A DNA stretch of 64,000 nt, from contig CM037794.1 of assembly GCA_021229015.1 (NCBI GenBank), positions 39,713,496 through 39,777,495 on the forward strand, written 5' to 3'. The position numbers were made by a program, and so were the translations under genes. The stretch comes from Solen grandis. Lineage: Eukaryota; Mollusca; Bivalvia; Adapedonta; Solenidae. The notes under the pieces are model-generated. The model made no database searches and was not told where the DNA came from. It was given only the letters and a program-made list of their open reading frames with translations. Each line of letters opens with the position of its first letter. Positions within the stretch are counted from its first letter, which is position 1. Below, piece by piece: positions 10,499 to 21,581 of the stretch.

Positions 10499-11822
10499 AA
10501 CAAGAGGCCCATGATGGCCCTAAATCGCTCACCTGAGATAAATAGGTTGACCCAAGGAACATCTGTACCAATTTATTTTAAAATCTGGCCAGTAGTTTTG
10601 AAGAAGATGATTTTTAAAGTTTTCATATTTTTTTTCTTTTTGTTGCCATGGCAACCAGAGTTCTATATGGATCAAGTTTATTTTAGGAACTTTTGTGAAG
10701 GTTGACCCAAGGATCATTCCTGTAAAGTTTAATCAAATTCTGTCCAGTGGTTTCAGAGGAAATGTTGATTAAAGTTTTCCCTATATACATATAAGGCAAA
10801 TAAGCCCCGCCCCTGGCGGCCATGTTTTTTACGGATCGGAATAATTTTAGCAACTTTGGTAGAGGTTGACCCAAGGAACATCTGTACCAATTTATTTTAA
10901 AATCTGGCCAGTAGTTTTGAAGAAGATGATTTTTAAAGTTTTCATTTTTTTTTCTTTTTGTTGCCATGGCAACCAGAGCATGGACAAGTTTATTTTAGCA
11001 ACTTTTGTGAAGGTTGACCCAAGGATCATTCCTGCCAAGTTTAATCAAATTCTGTCCAGTGGTTTCAGAGGAGATGTTGTTTAAAGGTTTCTCTATATAC
11101 ATATAAGGCAAATAAGCCCCGCCCCTGGTGGCCATGTTTTTTTACGGATCGGAATAATTTTAGCAACTTTAGTAGAGGTTGACCCAAGGAACATCTGTAC
11201 CAATTTATTTTAAAATCTGGCCAGTAGTTTTGAAGAAGATGATTTTTAAAGTTTTCAAATTATTTTTCTTTTTGTTGCCATGGCAACCAGAGTTCTATAT
11301 GGATCAAGTTTATTTTAGCAACTTTTGTGAAGGTTGACCCAAGGATCATCCCTGCCAAGTTTAATCAAATTATGTCCAGTGGTTTCAGAGGAGATGTTGT
11401 TTAAAGGTTTCTCTATATACATATAAGGCAAATAAGCCCCGCCCCTGGCGGCCATGTTTTTTTACGGAGCGGAATAATTTTAGCAACTTTGGTAGAGGTT
11501 GACCCAAGGAACATCTGTACCAAATAATTTTGAAATCTGGCCAGTAGTTTTGAAGGAGATGATTTTTAAAGTTTTCAAATTATTTTTCTTTTTGTTGCCA
11601 TGGCAACCAGAGTTCTTCATGGATCAACTTTATTTTAGCAACTTTTGTAGAGCCTCACCCAAGGAACATTCCTGCCAAGTTTCATTAAATTTTGTCCAGC
11701 GGTTTCAGAGGAGATGTCGTTTAAAGCAAATTGTTGACGACGGACGACGCACGACTAACGACGACGGACGAAGGGCGATCACAAAAGCTCACCTTGAGCA
11801 CTTTGTGCTCAGGTGAGCTAAT
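10499..11822 (+). repeat. Complete tandem-cored repeat A (head ACAAGAGGCCC, tail hairpin)
   Basis: The head is ACAAGAGGCCCATGATGGCC then CGCTCACCTGAG. The core is about 3.5 units of roughly 317 bp (gttgacccaaggaacatctg at 10546, 10865, 11178 and 11498). The tail is a GACGACGGACG minisatellite (11737-11770) and a perfect-stem hairpin at 11786-11819 (AGCTCACC...GGTGAGCT), then TAA. Open frames in the core shift between units and are not genes. It sits in the intron between transposase exons 12030 and 10204. Confidence 0.85.
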
Positions 11823-12896
11823 AAGAAAAATACAAAAAAAAAAAATGTTTTGTTATAGATTTGATCTGGGACAAGAATTTTTCATGACCCTTCGAGGCAC
11901 AAAGTACTGGTCCAGCCCATGGAACATATAAGACAATGTCTCAGATTGGGCCCTGCATATCAGAAGGAAGAAGAAAAAGATGATTGGGTATGACTGTTAA
12001 TGTAAAATCAGCATACAAAAAAAACCTACTCATTTTCTCATCGTCTTCTGTTGGTTCATAATCAGAGTCGTGGTCATTCTGATGCAGAGTGGACTCACTG
12101 TGGAAGGATGTGTCCCAACCAGTTACAGTCTCTGCAGCTCTGGCTGTCTCTGCTGGTGTTGTTGAACATTTGTGCAAAGGGACCGTGTCCTCTGGCCTAG
12201 AATTGGGTCAAGACGTTTCAGAGGCTCTGTGGGTAGCATAAGGTCATGCTGTACGTCGGTTCCAAAACTCCGGTATCTAACGTAATCCTTCTTCTTCGTC
12301 TGAGTGCCTGTATGAAATATATGTAACAGAAAACTGATTCAAGAATAATAATAATAATACAGACTGCTCCTAGTTTACAATAAATTATATTAGGTTGCAC
12401 GATTTATATGAGAATGTTTTCAATTTAGTGACTTTAATGGGGAAAAAATAAGCCTTCACTAAATGTGATAAATACACACACATCCCACCTTGTCATCAAG
12501 TAATTTGAATATTGGGCAATTTGTAAACAATATAACTAGAAAAATGTTATGGAAATTCTCGATTTGGTCAAGTTAGTTTTCTTATGTTGTCATTGTTTCT
12601 GACAGACTCAAAAACACTTCACACTTGCAAAGTTACCACAGAGAAGAAAAAAAGTGACAATTATATATTATTTTCATTACTGCTACAGGAACTGAGAGGA
12701 AGCTGGTTTTGTCAGATATATGTAACCTGTTATGAATAAAAGATAAAATTTACCTTTCACTGCTGTCTTGACCTTTTCACCCTTCAAACAGGCTTGAACT
12801 TTTTTGCCATGGCATTTTGGGACACTTGTTTTCAAATATACGGCTTTGGTTAGGTGTTCTTGTGTCATGATGGATAGGTGCACTTTTGCTACGGTC

Positions 12897-13404
12897 CTAG
12901 AAAGGGAAAATCAAATACAACATAGTACAATTAAGCATAAGACTTTTATATTTTTTCCATTTGACAATCCCACATCAAACTGTCTCAAGCTTAATTATGC
13001 ACCATTGACAAAATACATCAGGGTGATCTTTTTATAATCTTACATTAACTTGCCTTTCCTACAAATTACTAGTAGGACAATCAATAGCCATAAATAAGTA
13101 ACTTTTTACCAATTCATCAACATAATGTACCCCTCAGGCCTCTGCCTCAAAACTGTGTTGGTTCTGTTTCAACGCAATCCATGAAATAATTTTCTTTAAG
13201 TGGAAGAATTAAAACTTTTCAAACAGGAATGTAAAATCCCAAAAATTATTTCTTGCTGTGTCTAGCCCTTCCAAAGTTGAAGATAGTAAAATAAAGAACA
13301 TTATGAAGTAATATACTCGCTCTGCACTAATTTTCATTGCCCAGTGCTGACGAACAAGCTGAATTTTGCAACCCTGATACTGTCTGTATGAAAAAAAAAA
13401 TTAC
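12897..13404. other. Transposase intron, no further feature seen
   Basis: The stretch between exons 13405 and 12896 is AT-rich. No repeat end or reading frame of note was seen in it. Confidence 0.4.
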
Positions 13405-13764
13405 CACTGGTGTTTCTGTCAGGGTTTCATCCATCTCAAATGGTACAGGATCGGAGTCTATGTCCAATGGATCTTCCAGCTGACTGTTGTTACTTGAAGA
13501 GGTTGTTGTTTGTGCACTGGTCTCTCTTAGTATCTATACATACAAAAATGAATTCATCAGGAGTGTGATCTGCCAAGCTAGGTAAGATCATTCTGACGGT
13601 CATTCTACTCATAATAATACCCCTTTCAGCAGAAAGATACTAAGATAATTTCACAAAACTGTGAATGCATCCTGTGCAAAAATGTCAGTATTTATTATCT
13701 TTCATATAATTTCTAATTTCTATATTTCATTTTGAATTCTAAATACATATTGTTTTTTTATTGG

Positions 13765-14041
13765 GTTTAACGACAGTATTTCAGTCATTTGGAGACGATG
13801 CCTACCTGAGACAGATATAGTGCTGCCACACAGCAGTTTAATGCCGTTAACATGTGGCATGATACCACACCCAGTCACATGATCCTGACACTGGGTCAAC
13901 CAGTCCTGGAACTACCCATATATGCTGAGCACCAAGAAAGGGAGCTATACCAGTACCATTTTTTACAATATTTGTATGTCGCGGCCGGGGATTGAACCCA
14001 CAACCTCCTAATTCTGGAGTGTACGCTCTAGCCATTGGGTC
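13765..14041 (-). repeat. tRNA-derived SINE (minus strand)
   Basis: On minus, the head at 14041 holds an A-box-like TGGCTAGAGCG and a good B-box GGTTCAATCCC (about 13990-14000), i.e. an internal RNA polymerase III promoter. A non-tRNA body follows, ending in a ttaaacccaataaaaaaac tail near 13765. Heads and tails of this form are usual for mollusc tRNA-SINEs. It is not a functional tRNA: no cloverleaf or acceptor stem is evident. Confidence 0.65.
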
Positions 14042-14251
14042 ACATTTCTTTTTGTTTATCAAACCAATCTTGCATTCAAAATCAATACTGTCATCTCATG
14101 TCTTGTAATGAACCTTTACCAACAGATGAGTTAAAAAAATTCATACAAAGTAAGGTAAGTATTCACCATTGTCCCAGCTCAAACTTTCAATCAGTCATAA
14201 TGAAAATTGACAACAGATTTGTGTAACAGAAATTCGTGCATGAAATAAATA

Positions 14252-15610
14252 AACAAGAGGGCCATGATGGCCCTGAATCGCTCACCTGAGTACCATTGCT
14301 TCAACTGATGTCAAGGTTTTTAAACAGACAAGGATTCTGATATAACTTAATCTAAAACATTTTACCCCTGACAATACTACACACCAAATACCTAAGCAAT
14401 GGGCCATATGGTTTCAGAGAAGACTTGGGCGCAGGGTCATTTATCACCGTAGGGCCAAGACTTTGAAAATCTTTGTAATGTACCATTAGATGCTACAACA
14501 TACCAAAAATCTTAGCTCTAGGCCTTATTGATTCATAGAAGAAGATTTTTTAAGATTTTCCTATTTAACTCTATGTAAAACAAGTGACCCCTGGTGTGGG
14601 GTCATTTATCACCATTGGGCTATGATTTGTACAATCTTGGTAGTGGCCCATAAGATGATGCTACATACCAAATATCTAAGCTCTAGGCCTTATGGATTCA
14701 TAGAAGAAGATTTTTTAAGATTTTCCTATATCTTGGGTGCGGGGTCATTTATCACCATAGGGCTATGATTTGTACAATCTTGGTAGTGGCCCATAAGATG
14801 ATGCTTCATACCAAATATCTAAGCATTCATGGAAGAAGATTTTTTAAGATTTTCCTATATAACTCTATGTAAAACAAGTGACCCCTGGTGCGGGGTCATT
14901 TATCACCATAGGGCTATGATTTGTACAATCTTGGTAGTGGCCCATAAGATGATGCTTCATACCAAATATCTAAGCTCTAGGCCTTATGCATTCATGGAAG
15001 AAGATTTTTTAAGATTTTCCTATATAACTCTATGTAAAACAAGTGACCCCTGGTGCGGGGTCATTTATCACCATAGGGCTATGATTTGTACAATCTTGGT
15101 AGTGGCCCATAAGATGATGCTACATACCAAATATCTAAGCTCTAGGCCTTATGGATTCATAGAGGAAGATTTTTTAAGATTTTTCTATATAACTCTATGT
15201 AAAACAAGTGACCCCTGGTTCGGGGTCATTTATCACCATAGGGCTATGATTTGTACAATCTTGGTAGTGGCCCATAAGATCATGCTACATACCAAAAATC
15301 AAAAGGCTAGGCCTTGTGGTTTCAGAGAAGAAGATTTTTTAAATTTTCATTTTTAAAATCTATTTTTAGCTCCTGTGACCTAATTATGCAATGGACCAGA
15401 ACCATTTATACAACTTTAGTAGAGCTTCATCCAAGGAACATACCTGCAAAATATTTTTCAAATTGGCCAAGCCGTTTAGGAGGAGATGTTGTTTGAAGCA
15501 ATTGTTGACGCCGCACGCACGCACGCACGCACGCACGACGGACGACGGACGCCGGACAAAAGGCGATCAGAAAAGCTCACCTTGAGCACGTTGTGCTCAT
15601 GTGAGCTAAA
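14252..15610 (+). repeat. Tandem-cored repeat with 165-bp core units
   Basis: The head is ACAAGAGGGCCATGATGGCC followed by CGCTCACCTGAG. The core contains caagtgacccctgg at 14581, 14875, 15040 and 15205, with spacing 165 bp in the regular part. A repeat-A-like segment and an ACGCACGC/GACGGACG minisatellite (15510-15555) lead to the tail hairpin (15577-15608) and AGCTAAA. Because 165 is divisible by three, a repetitive 175-codon frame stays open at 14829-15356; it has no other sign of coding. Confidence 0.85.
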
Positions 15611-16180
15611 AAAGAAATAAAATAATAATAAACTAAATAAATGTATGTTGCTTCTCTTACCTGTTGTCAAAGTTCATGCTTTAATTTTTATTTTCATCAG
15701 TATCATCATTAAATAAATTAATATGAATTTTAATATATTTACTGTTATTTATTCCAATTGTCTCAAATACACCCAATTATAATAATGTCCTACAATCATA
15801 CCTTGAAAAATTAGAATTATATAAACACCATAAATAAATTTCAAACGACTTTTTCCATACTGGTACATTTTTTTAAAATAAATCTTATTTTCATTAGGGT
15901 CTAGATAATATTTTTTTTATTCAGCAGAAGATTTTTTTATAGATGTTAGTGAACTAAACAAGATATAACTAAATTTTCATAGAAAAAAAAAAAGAAATAT
16001 TTTAAATACATTTTTTTTTATTACTGTTATTGTTATGCATTGTTATGCAGATTTAACTCTAAATGAAATATAATTATTCATTTCACAATAAGGTAAGGAA
16101 GGAGTTTTCAGTATTCAAGCATAATTGACTTTGTCATGGTGACATATTGTCTCTTACTGCATGTTTTATGACTCTTATGA
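15611..16180. other. Intronic AT-rich DNA, nothing recognised
   Basis: The stretch is very AT-rich with several A- and T-runs. No gene or repeat end was recognised. Confidence 0.45.
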
Positions 16181-16182
16181 GT

Positions 16183-16345
16183 GGCCATGTGGTATAGTGG
16201 TTAAGTGTAAGCCAGGTGCAGCTGTCAGTTGGTGGTTTATGACCCTGTCAAGTAATGTTATGTAACCAGTCCTTCTAAATGACCTACACAGCATGTTTCC
16301 CTTGGCTTTGAACTGTGGATAACAGCTTAGTAAATGATCAGTACT
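16183..16345 (+). repeat. Degenerate tRNA-derived SINE (plus strand)
   Basis: An A-box TGGTATAGTGG is present at about 16190-16200, with a weak B-box-like ggtttatgaccc about 40 bases later. No foldable tRNA follows. This is most likely an old SINE in the large transposase intron. Confidence 0.5.
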
Positions 16346-17102
16346 GACACATACCTTGCATTAACTTCTTGACCTTTAGTTTCAAATAAAAATATGTCAA
16401 AAGTGTAATAAATCAGTTGTTTTACTAAATTTCAGGATCCCCCACTGTTAAAATTTGAGGTAGAAAAAAGTAATAACAGTGATTTTTTCCTTGAATTGTA
16501 TGTGGGCATGGTGGCCTGCTTCATTTGTGAAAAATAAGGGGTTTATTAAAATTGTGAAAATGGAAATAGCAGTGTTTCTGCTGATATTGTGAGAAGAAAA
16601 TGTGAGCTTTATACCTTGCAATTTTATCTTCAAAATGGTAGGGAATGGTTTTATATATTCAAGAAACTGAGATATTGTGGAAGAGGAATCAATACTGTAC
16701 AGCTGGATAGGAAGTGTTTCTAAGTCTTGCCTTTATCAATAATACTCTTTTGATATGTGAATGAATTTGGGTCCCTTATAAATTGTGAATGGGTCCTTTT
16801 AAAGGTACAGACGAACAAAAATCCACGAATTAACACTTTTAATTGGGGAAAAAAGGTCTACATGAGAATAAGGAAAATAACTTTTAACAAGGGGTAAAAT
16901 TACGCATAAAAAACACAGATGGAAATAGTTGATCATATTATTTCTGCTATCAGAGACAATGATAATCTTATGTAGTTGTAACATGTTCCTATGATGTTGA
17001 TGATATCCAATAAAGGAATGAATTATGGTTTATATATAAATTTTATTGCTTATGGAGATAACCAGAATAATGCAAAGGTTATAAAAATTAAAAATTGCTT
17101 AC
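16346..17102. other. Remainder of the first transposase intron, nothing recognised
   Basis: AT-rich sequence with no open frame of note and no repeat boundary identified. Confidence 0.4.
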
Positions 17103-17518
17103 CCTGTCCACCTCACGCTTTTGATAAGCCCTACGCATCTTATTCGCACCACTTTCCATAATGTTCTCTGAATTTCCATTCAACACCGATTCTCCATCTT
17201 GCACGTACTCCAACTTTCTTTTCGCTTTCAACTTTGGAACTGCGTCGGGTTTCAGCATGGCAGTAAAGTCCAAATTCATTGAAATTATATAATACTGTTT
17301 ATATAAGGCGCAACGTAACATTCCTGTCGAAAATGTGCAGAACACACACGAGCATTCTGTACAGCGCCGGCTACCCATTTTGTGTCTCTTCGTGTAGTCT
17401 TTATGAAACCAAACCACAAACTTTGTCTCGAGGCATCAGAGTCACTCGGGAACTTGTGCAGGCTAAATCCAGCTTCTTTAGAGTTATTACACCCTCCTAC
17501 AACACACTTTTTCACCAT
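17103..17518 (-). pseudogene. THAP zinc-finger exon of the Kolobok transposase
   Basis: From the ATG at 17518 the C2CH pattern is complete: C5 and C10 in MVKKCVVGGC, W35 in the invariant Trp position, then C59-S-A-H62-F. The closing LKPDAVP motif of THAP domains is present (about 17230-17245) but in another frame, so an indel lies between about 17340 and 17290. The exon ends at 17103 before GTAAGC. THAP domains bind the transposon's own DNA in P-element-like and Kolobok transposases. Confidence 0.85.
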
Positions 17519-17624
17519 TGTAATCGATCATATTCAAATACGCACAGAAACAGTAAAAACTTTGTTCAACAGATTCTCCTTACAACAATGGTGCATGTAA
17601 ACAACAGAACGTGTTGACCCCCGA

Positions 17625-17632
17625 TGACGTCA
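17625..17632. promoter_or_regulatory. Perfect CRE palindrome (TGACGTCA) upstream of the THAP transposase
   Basis: This is the same palindrome as at 4024-4031. It lies 107 bases upstream of the transposase ATG (17518, minus strand) and about 180 bases inside the right transposon end. Confidence 0.5.
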
Positions 17633-17812
17633 CTTCCGGTTTAACCCAAAAAGGGCAAAGTTCACACTTTCGGTTTGTGAACTGGTGAAGTTTACTTGTG
17701 TTGTACTACACTATCGAGCAAAATTTAACGGAAAAAAGTACACGATTGTGTTTAACTCGTTATAATGCTTCATATAAATACAACTTTAAAAAGCATTTTG
17801 TGGTCCCTTTAA

Positions 17813-17847
17813 AGGAGATGATCCCTGTAAAGTTTTCCCTATATACA
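17813..17847 (+). repeat. Middle fragment of the split repeat A
   Basis: The core resumes after the right TTAA (aggagatgat...ttttccctatatacata). It is cut again where repeat B begins at 17848 and continues at 18889 with aaggcaaataagcccc. The uninterrupted consensus is ctatatacatataaggcaaa. Confidence 0.8.
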
Positions 17848-18888
17848 TACAAGAGGGCCAAGATGGCCCTAGATCGCTCACCTGAGAAAAGTATCATTCA
17901 TTGCCTGTACAAAACAGATTGCTTTAGAATTAAGATGATGAGGTGAAACAATGTTCAGGAATTTTCTGACCCCATCCACAAAAGATATCATCATGACAAA
18001 CATTCTGCCAAAGTTTGAGGATGATTGGACCAAAAATGTTGCCCTCAGTGTGTAAACAAGATTTTTCTAAGATTTGACCTACTGACCTACTTTTTGATCC
18101 AACCTGACCCATTTTCGAAATGGTTCAAGATATCATCAAAACTAACATTCTGACCAAGTTTGAGGAAGATTGGATCAAAATTGTGGCCTCTAGTGTGTAA
18201 ACAAGATTTTTCTAAGATTTGACCTACTGACCTACTTTTTGATCCAACCTGACCCATTTTCGAAAGGGTTCAAGATATCATCAAGACAAACATTCTGACC
18301 AAGTTTGAGGAAGATTGGATCAAAATTGTGGCCTCTAGTGTGTAAACAAGATTTTTCTAAGATTTGACCTACTGACCTACTTTTTGATCCAACCTGACCC
18401 ATTTTCGAAAGGGTTCAAGATATCATCAAGACAAACATTCTGACCAAGTTTGAGGAAGATTGGATCAAAATTGTGGCCTCTAGTGTGTAAACAAGATTTT
18501 TCTAAGATTTGACCTACTGACCTACTTTTTGATCCGACCTGACCCATTTTCGAAAGGGTTCAAGATATCATCAAGACTAACATTCTGACCAAGTTTGAGG
18601 AAGATTGGATCAAAATTGTGGCCTCTAGTGTGTAAACATCAAAATTGTTGACGGACTACAAGATTTTCTAAGATTTGACCTACTGACCTACTTTTTGATC
18701 CAACCTGACCCATTTTCGAAAGGGTTCAAGATATCATCAAGACAAACATTCTGACCAAGTTTGAGGAAGATTGGATCAAAATTGTGGCCTCTAGTGTGTA
18801 AACATCAAATTGTTGACGGACGATGGACGACGGCCGACGGACAATCAAGTATCCCAAAAGCTCACCCTGAGCTATGCTCAGGTGAGCT
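17848..18888 (+). repeat. Tandem-cored repeat B with 145-bp units, nested in repeat A
   Basis: The head is CAAGAGGGCCAAGATGGCCC then CGCTCACCTGAG. The core contains cattctgaccaagtttgagg at 18146, 18291 and 18436, i.e. 145-bp units. The tail is a GACGGACGATGG minisatellite (18817-18845) and a hairpin (18859-18886: AGCTCACC...GGTGAGCT), then AAA. It lies inside repeat A, so it inserted later. A second copy is at 22826-23457. Confidence 0.85.
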
Positions 18889-20176
18889 AAAAAGGCAAAT
18901 AAGCCCCACCCCTGGCGGCCATGTTTTTTAATTGGATCGGAATAATTTAAGCAACTTTGGTAGAGGTTGACCCAAGGAATATCTGTACCAATTTATATTT
19001 AAATCTGGCCAGTAGTTTTGAAGCAGATGGTTTTTTAAGTTTTCATATTTTTTTTCTTTTTGTTGCCATGGCAACCAGAGTTCTATATGGATCAAGTTTA
19101 TTTTAGAAACTTTTGTGAAGGTTGACCCAAGGATCATTCCTGCCAAGTTTAATCAAATTCTGTCCAGTGGTTTCAGAGGAACTGTTGATTAAAGTTTTCC
19201 CTATATACATATAAGGCAAATAAGCCCCGCCCCTGGCGGCCATGTTTTTTACGGATCGGAATTTTTTTTAGAAACTTTGGTAGAGGTTGACCCAAGGAAC
19301 ATCTGTACCAAATTATTTTGAAATCTGGCCAGTAGTTTTGAAGAAGATGATTTTTAAAGTTTTCATATTTTTTTTTTTTGTTGCCATAGCAACCAGAGTT
19401 CTTCATAGATCAAGTTTATTTTAGCAACTTTTGTGAAGGTTGACCCAAGGATCATTCCTGCCAAGTTTAATCAATTTCTGTCCAGTGGTTTCAGAGGAGA
19501 TGTTGTTTAAAGGTTTCTCTATATGGAACTTTTGTAGAGGTTGACCCAAGGAACATCTGTACCAAATTATTTTAAAATCTGGCCAGTAGTTTTGAAGAAG
19601 ATGATTTTTAAAGTTTTCAAATTATTTTTCTTTTTGTTGCCATGGCAACCAGAGTTCTTCATGGATCAACTTTATTATAGCAACTTTTGTAGAGCCTCAC
19701 CCAAGGAACATTCCTGCCAAGTTTCATGAAATTCTGTCCAGAGGTTTCAGAGGAGATGTCGTTAAAAGGTTTCTCTATATACATATAAGGCAAATAAGCC
19801 CCGCCCCTGGTGGCCATGTTCTTTTTAAGGATCGGAATAATTTTAGCAACTTTGGTAGAGGTTGACCCAAGGAACATCTGTACCAAATTTTTTTGAAATC
19901 TGACTAGTAGTTTTGAAGAAGATGATTTTTAAAGTTTTCAAATTATTTTTCTTTTTGTAGCCATGGCAACCAGAGTTCTTCATGGATCAACTTTATTTTA
20001 GCAACTTTTGTAGAGCCTCACCCAAGGAACATTCCTGCCAAGTTTCATTAAATTCTGTCCAGCGGTTTCAGAGGAGATGTCATTGAAAGAAAATTGTTGA
20101 CGACGCACGACGCACATCGACGGACGAAGGGTGGTCACAATAGCTCACCTTGAGCACTTCGTTCCCAGGTGAGCTA
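18889..20176 (+). repeat. Right part of the split repeat A
   Basis: About four further core units of roughly 317 bp, one shortened, lead to a GACGACGCACGACG minisatellite and the tail hairpin (GCTCACC...GGTGAGC), ending AGCTA at 20172-20176. The pieces 3745-3839, 17813-17847 and 18889-20176 sum to about 1.4 kb, close to the 1.32 kb of the intact copy at 10499. Confidence 0.8.
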
Positions 20177-20720
20177 AAAAGTACTGGACTACTAAACACG
20201 TACGGCGACTGCAATATAAACAAAATGGAAAGGGGGAGGGGAATGGTTAAAGTATGCTGATACATTAAACCTAAAATCACCATTAGTCACTTGCAAGATT
20301 ATTATGAAATTTTGTGAGGTAAATGGTTTATTTATTTACTTATTTGTATTTATAATACAGTATGTTCCAGATTCAGCATAAACTTCAACAATGAATTATT
20401 GAACATTATGTACACAAGAGAGGGTGGGGTTGGGATGGATATCACCAGTATCAGCATACTGTTAGTCACAATAAATGAAAACATTTCAAGGGCACATTAA
20501 TTTGTGGATAGTGGCATCCACCAAATCAACGAAAATTAATCCCCAGTTATATAATGATTTTACAGTACATTGTGCTCAGATGAGCCAAAAACAAAACCAG
20601 AAATTCAACAAGAGTTGTCAGAGGACAGCATGTTGGACTATTCAAAATGCTTGTTGGTAAATCAAATAAAATCTATTTCAATTCTTACCCTTCACATACC
20701 CTGTATATAATAATATTTAA
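20177..20720. other. AT-rich spacer with two repeat-end remnants
   Basis: A tail remnant (ttgtgctcagatgagccaaa) lies at about 20570-20590 and a head AACAAGAGTTGTCAGAGGAC begins at 20607. The head belongs to the subfamily also seen at 63272. Nothing else was seen. Confidence 0.5.
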
Positions 20721-21367
20721 ACAAGAGGGTCAAAGAGGCCCTAAATCACTCACCTGAACATAGGGTTACCCAAGGAACATCTGTACTAAAACATTTTGAA
20801 ATCATGCCAGTAGTTTTGAAGGAGATGATTTTTAAAGTTTACATAATTCATTTAGCTATTGACAATGCAACCAGAGTTCTACATAAATCAGGTTTATTTT
20901 AGCAAATTTTGTGAAGCTTCATTCATCCACTGATCATCCCTGCCAAATTTATTCAAATTCTGTCCAGTGGTTTCAGAGGAGATGTCATTTAAAGATTTCA
21001 TTATATACATATAAGGCAAATTAGCCCCGCACCTGCCAGCCATGTTTTTTTACGGATCAGAATAATTTTAGCAATCTGGTAGATGTTTACCCAAGGAACA
21101 TCTGTATCAAAACATATTGAAATCTGGCCAGTGGTTTTGAAGGAGATAATTTTTAAAGTTTTCTTTTTTTTTTCTTTCCAGTGCCATGGCAACCTGAGTT
21201 CCACATAGATCATGTTTATTTTAGCAACTTTTGTGACGGTTCACCCAAGGATCATCCCTGCTAAGTTTAATAAAATTCTGTCCAGCGGTTTCAGAGGAGA
21301 TGTTGCTTAAAGCAAATTGTTGACGACACACGACGGGCAACAGATGATGGATGCAGGTGAACTAAAA
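20721..21367 (+). repeat. Diverged copy of tandem-cored repeat A
   Basis: The head is ACAAGAGGGTCAAAGAGGCC. About two A-type core units follow, with a weak GACGACACACGACGG minisatellite and a decayed tail (gcaggtgaactaaa). It is older than the other A copies, judging by the lost tail stem. Confidence 0.75.
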
Positions 21368-21581
21368 TTTCAAATTAAAGAAAGGTCATAAATTAAATCA
21401 AATTCAGTCAAAGCGTTAACCTTCTTGATTTTCTTATATCCCTGAACACACTCTCTAATCAAAATCTCTAATCTCTAATCACAAACTTTCTAATCAACAC
21501 CATAAACAATTTCTTAGATATGTAGTAGCTTGCATGCAAAACCAAATTTTCTATGGTTAGCAAAACCAAAAGGTCTAAATA

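Larger units (their letters stand above)
6254..17518 (-). pseudogene. THAP-domain Kolobok-type transposase, about ten exons, frame-broken
   Basis: Exons in minus-strand order are 17518-17103 (THAP), 13533-13405, 12896-12754, 12307-about 12200 running into about 12199-12030, 10204-9686, 9298-9112, 8560-8315, 7159-6988 and 6548-6254. Each has a recognisable AG acceptor and GT donor, and phases agree from 12896 onward apart from the breaks. Family motifs include the THAP zinc finger, AIPAGNLLLS, GDGRCDSAGH (probable first catalytic Asp), LLVTDRH (second), DVWHVAKG, SPFYQTSDLESFHS (probable Glu), and a C-terminal HFNENAKRR segment. Three single-base-type frame breaks are visible: within the THAP exon near 17290-17340, near 12200, and near 9750. 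The phase between exons 13405 and 12896 is unresolved, so an exon may be missing. The catalytic motifs are otherwise undamaged, which suggests a young pseudogene or sequence errors. Confidence 0.8.
3844..17808 (-). mobile_element. 13,965-bp Kolobok-type DNA transposon with two convergent genes
   Basis: The left terminus AGGGACCACACAATG (3844-3858) and the reverse complement of the right terminus (17794-17808) match at 14 of 15 bases. Both are bounded by TTAA (3840-3843 and 17809-17812). The flanks are two halves of one repeat-A unit whose uninterrupted copies read gtagttttgaaggagatg here, so the pre-insertion site is recoverable apart from one substitution. TTAA duplication together with a THAP-domain transposase is diagnostic of the Kolobok superfamily; piggyBac also uses TTAA but has no THAP domain. 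The element carries a P2X7-C-terminal-like gene on plus (4070-5849) and the transposase on minus (17518-6254). Two tandem-cored repeats, a SINE and a pogo-like MITE have inserted into its introns. The transposase copy is frame-broken, so this copy is probably non-autonomous now. Confidence 0.85.

Noticed and set aside
10463..11931. Several 60-105-codon frames (MTQGTSVP... and minus-strand counterparts)
   Set aside because: They recur with the 317-bp core of repeat A and shift frame between units.
14829..15356. 175-codon open frame with three repeated blocks
   Set aside because: It is open only because the 165-bp repeat unit is a multiple of three. It has no start context, no family resemblance, and lies inside a dispersed repeat.
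16183..16260. Possible tRNA gene
   Set aside because: It has a good A-box but a degenerate B-box and no acceptor stem or cloverleaf. It is called a SINE instead.
3844..17808. piggyBac assignment for the TTAA-flanked element
   Set aside because: The transposase has a THAP domain and GDGRCDS/TDRH/DVWH motifs, which point to Kolobok rather than piggyBac.
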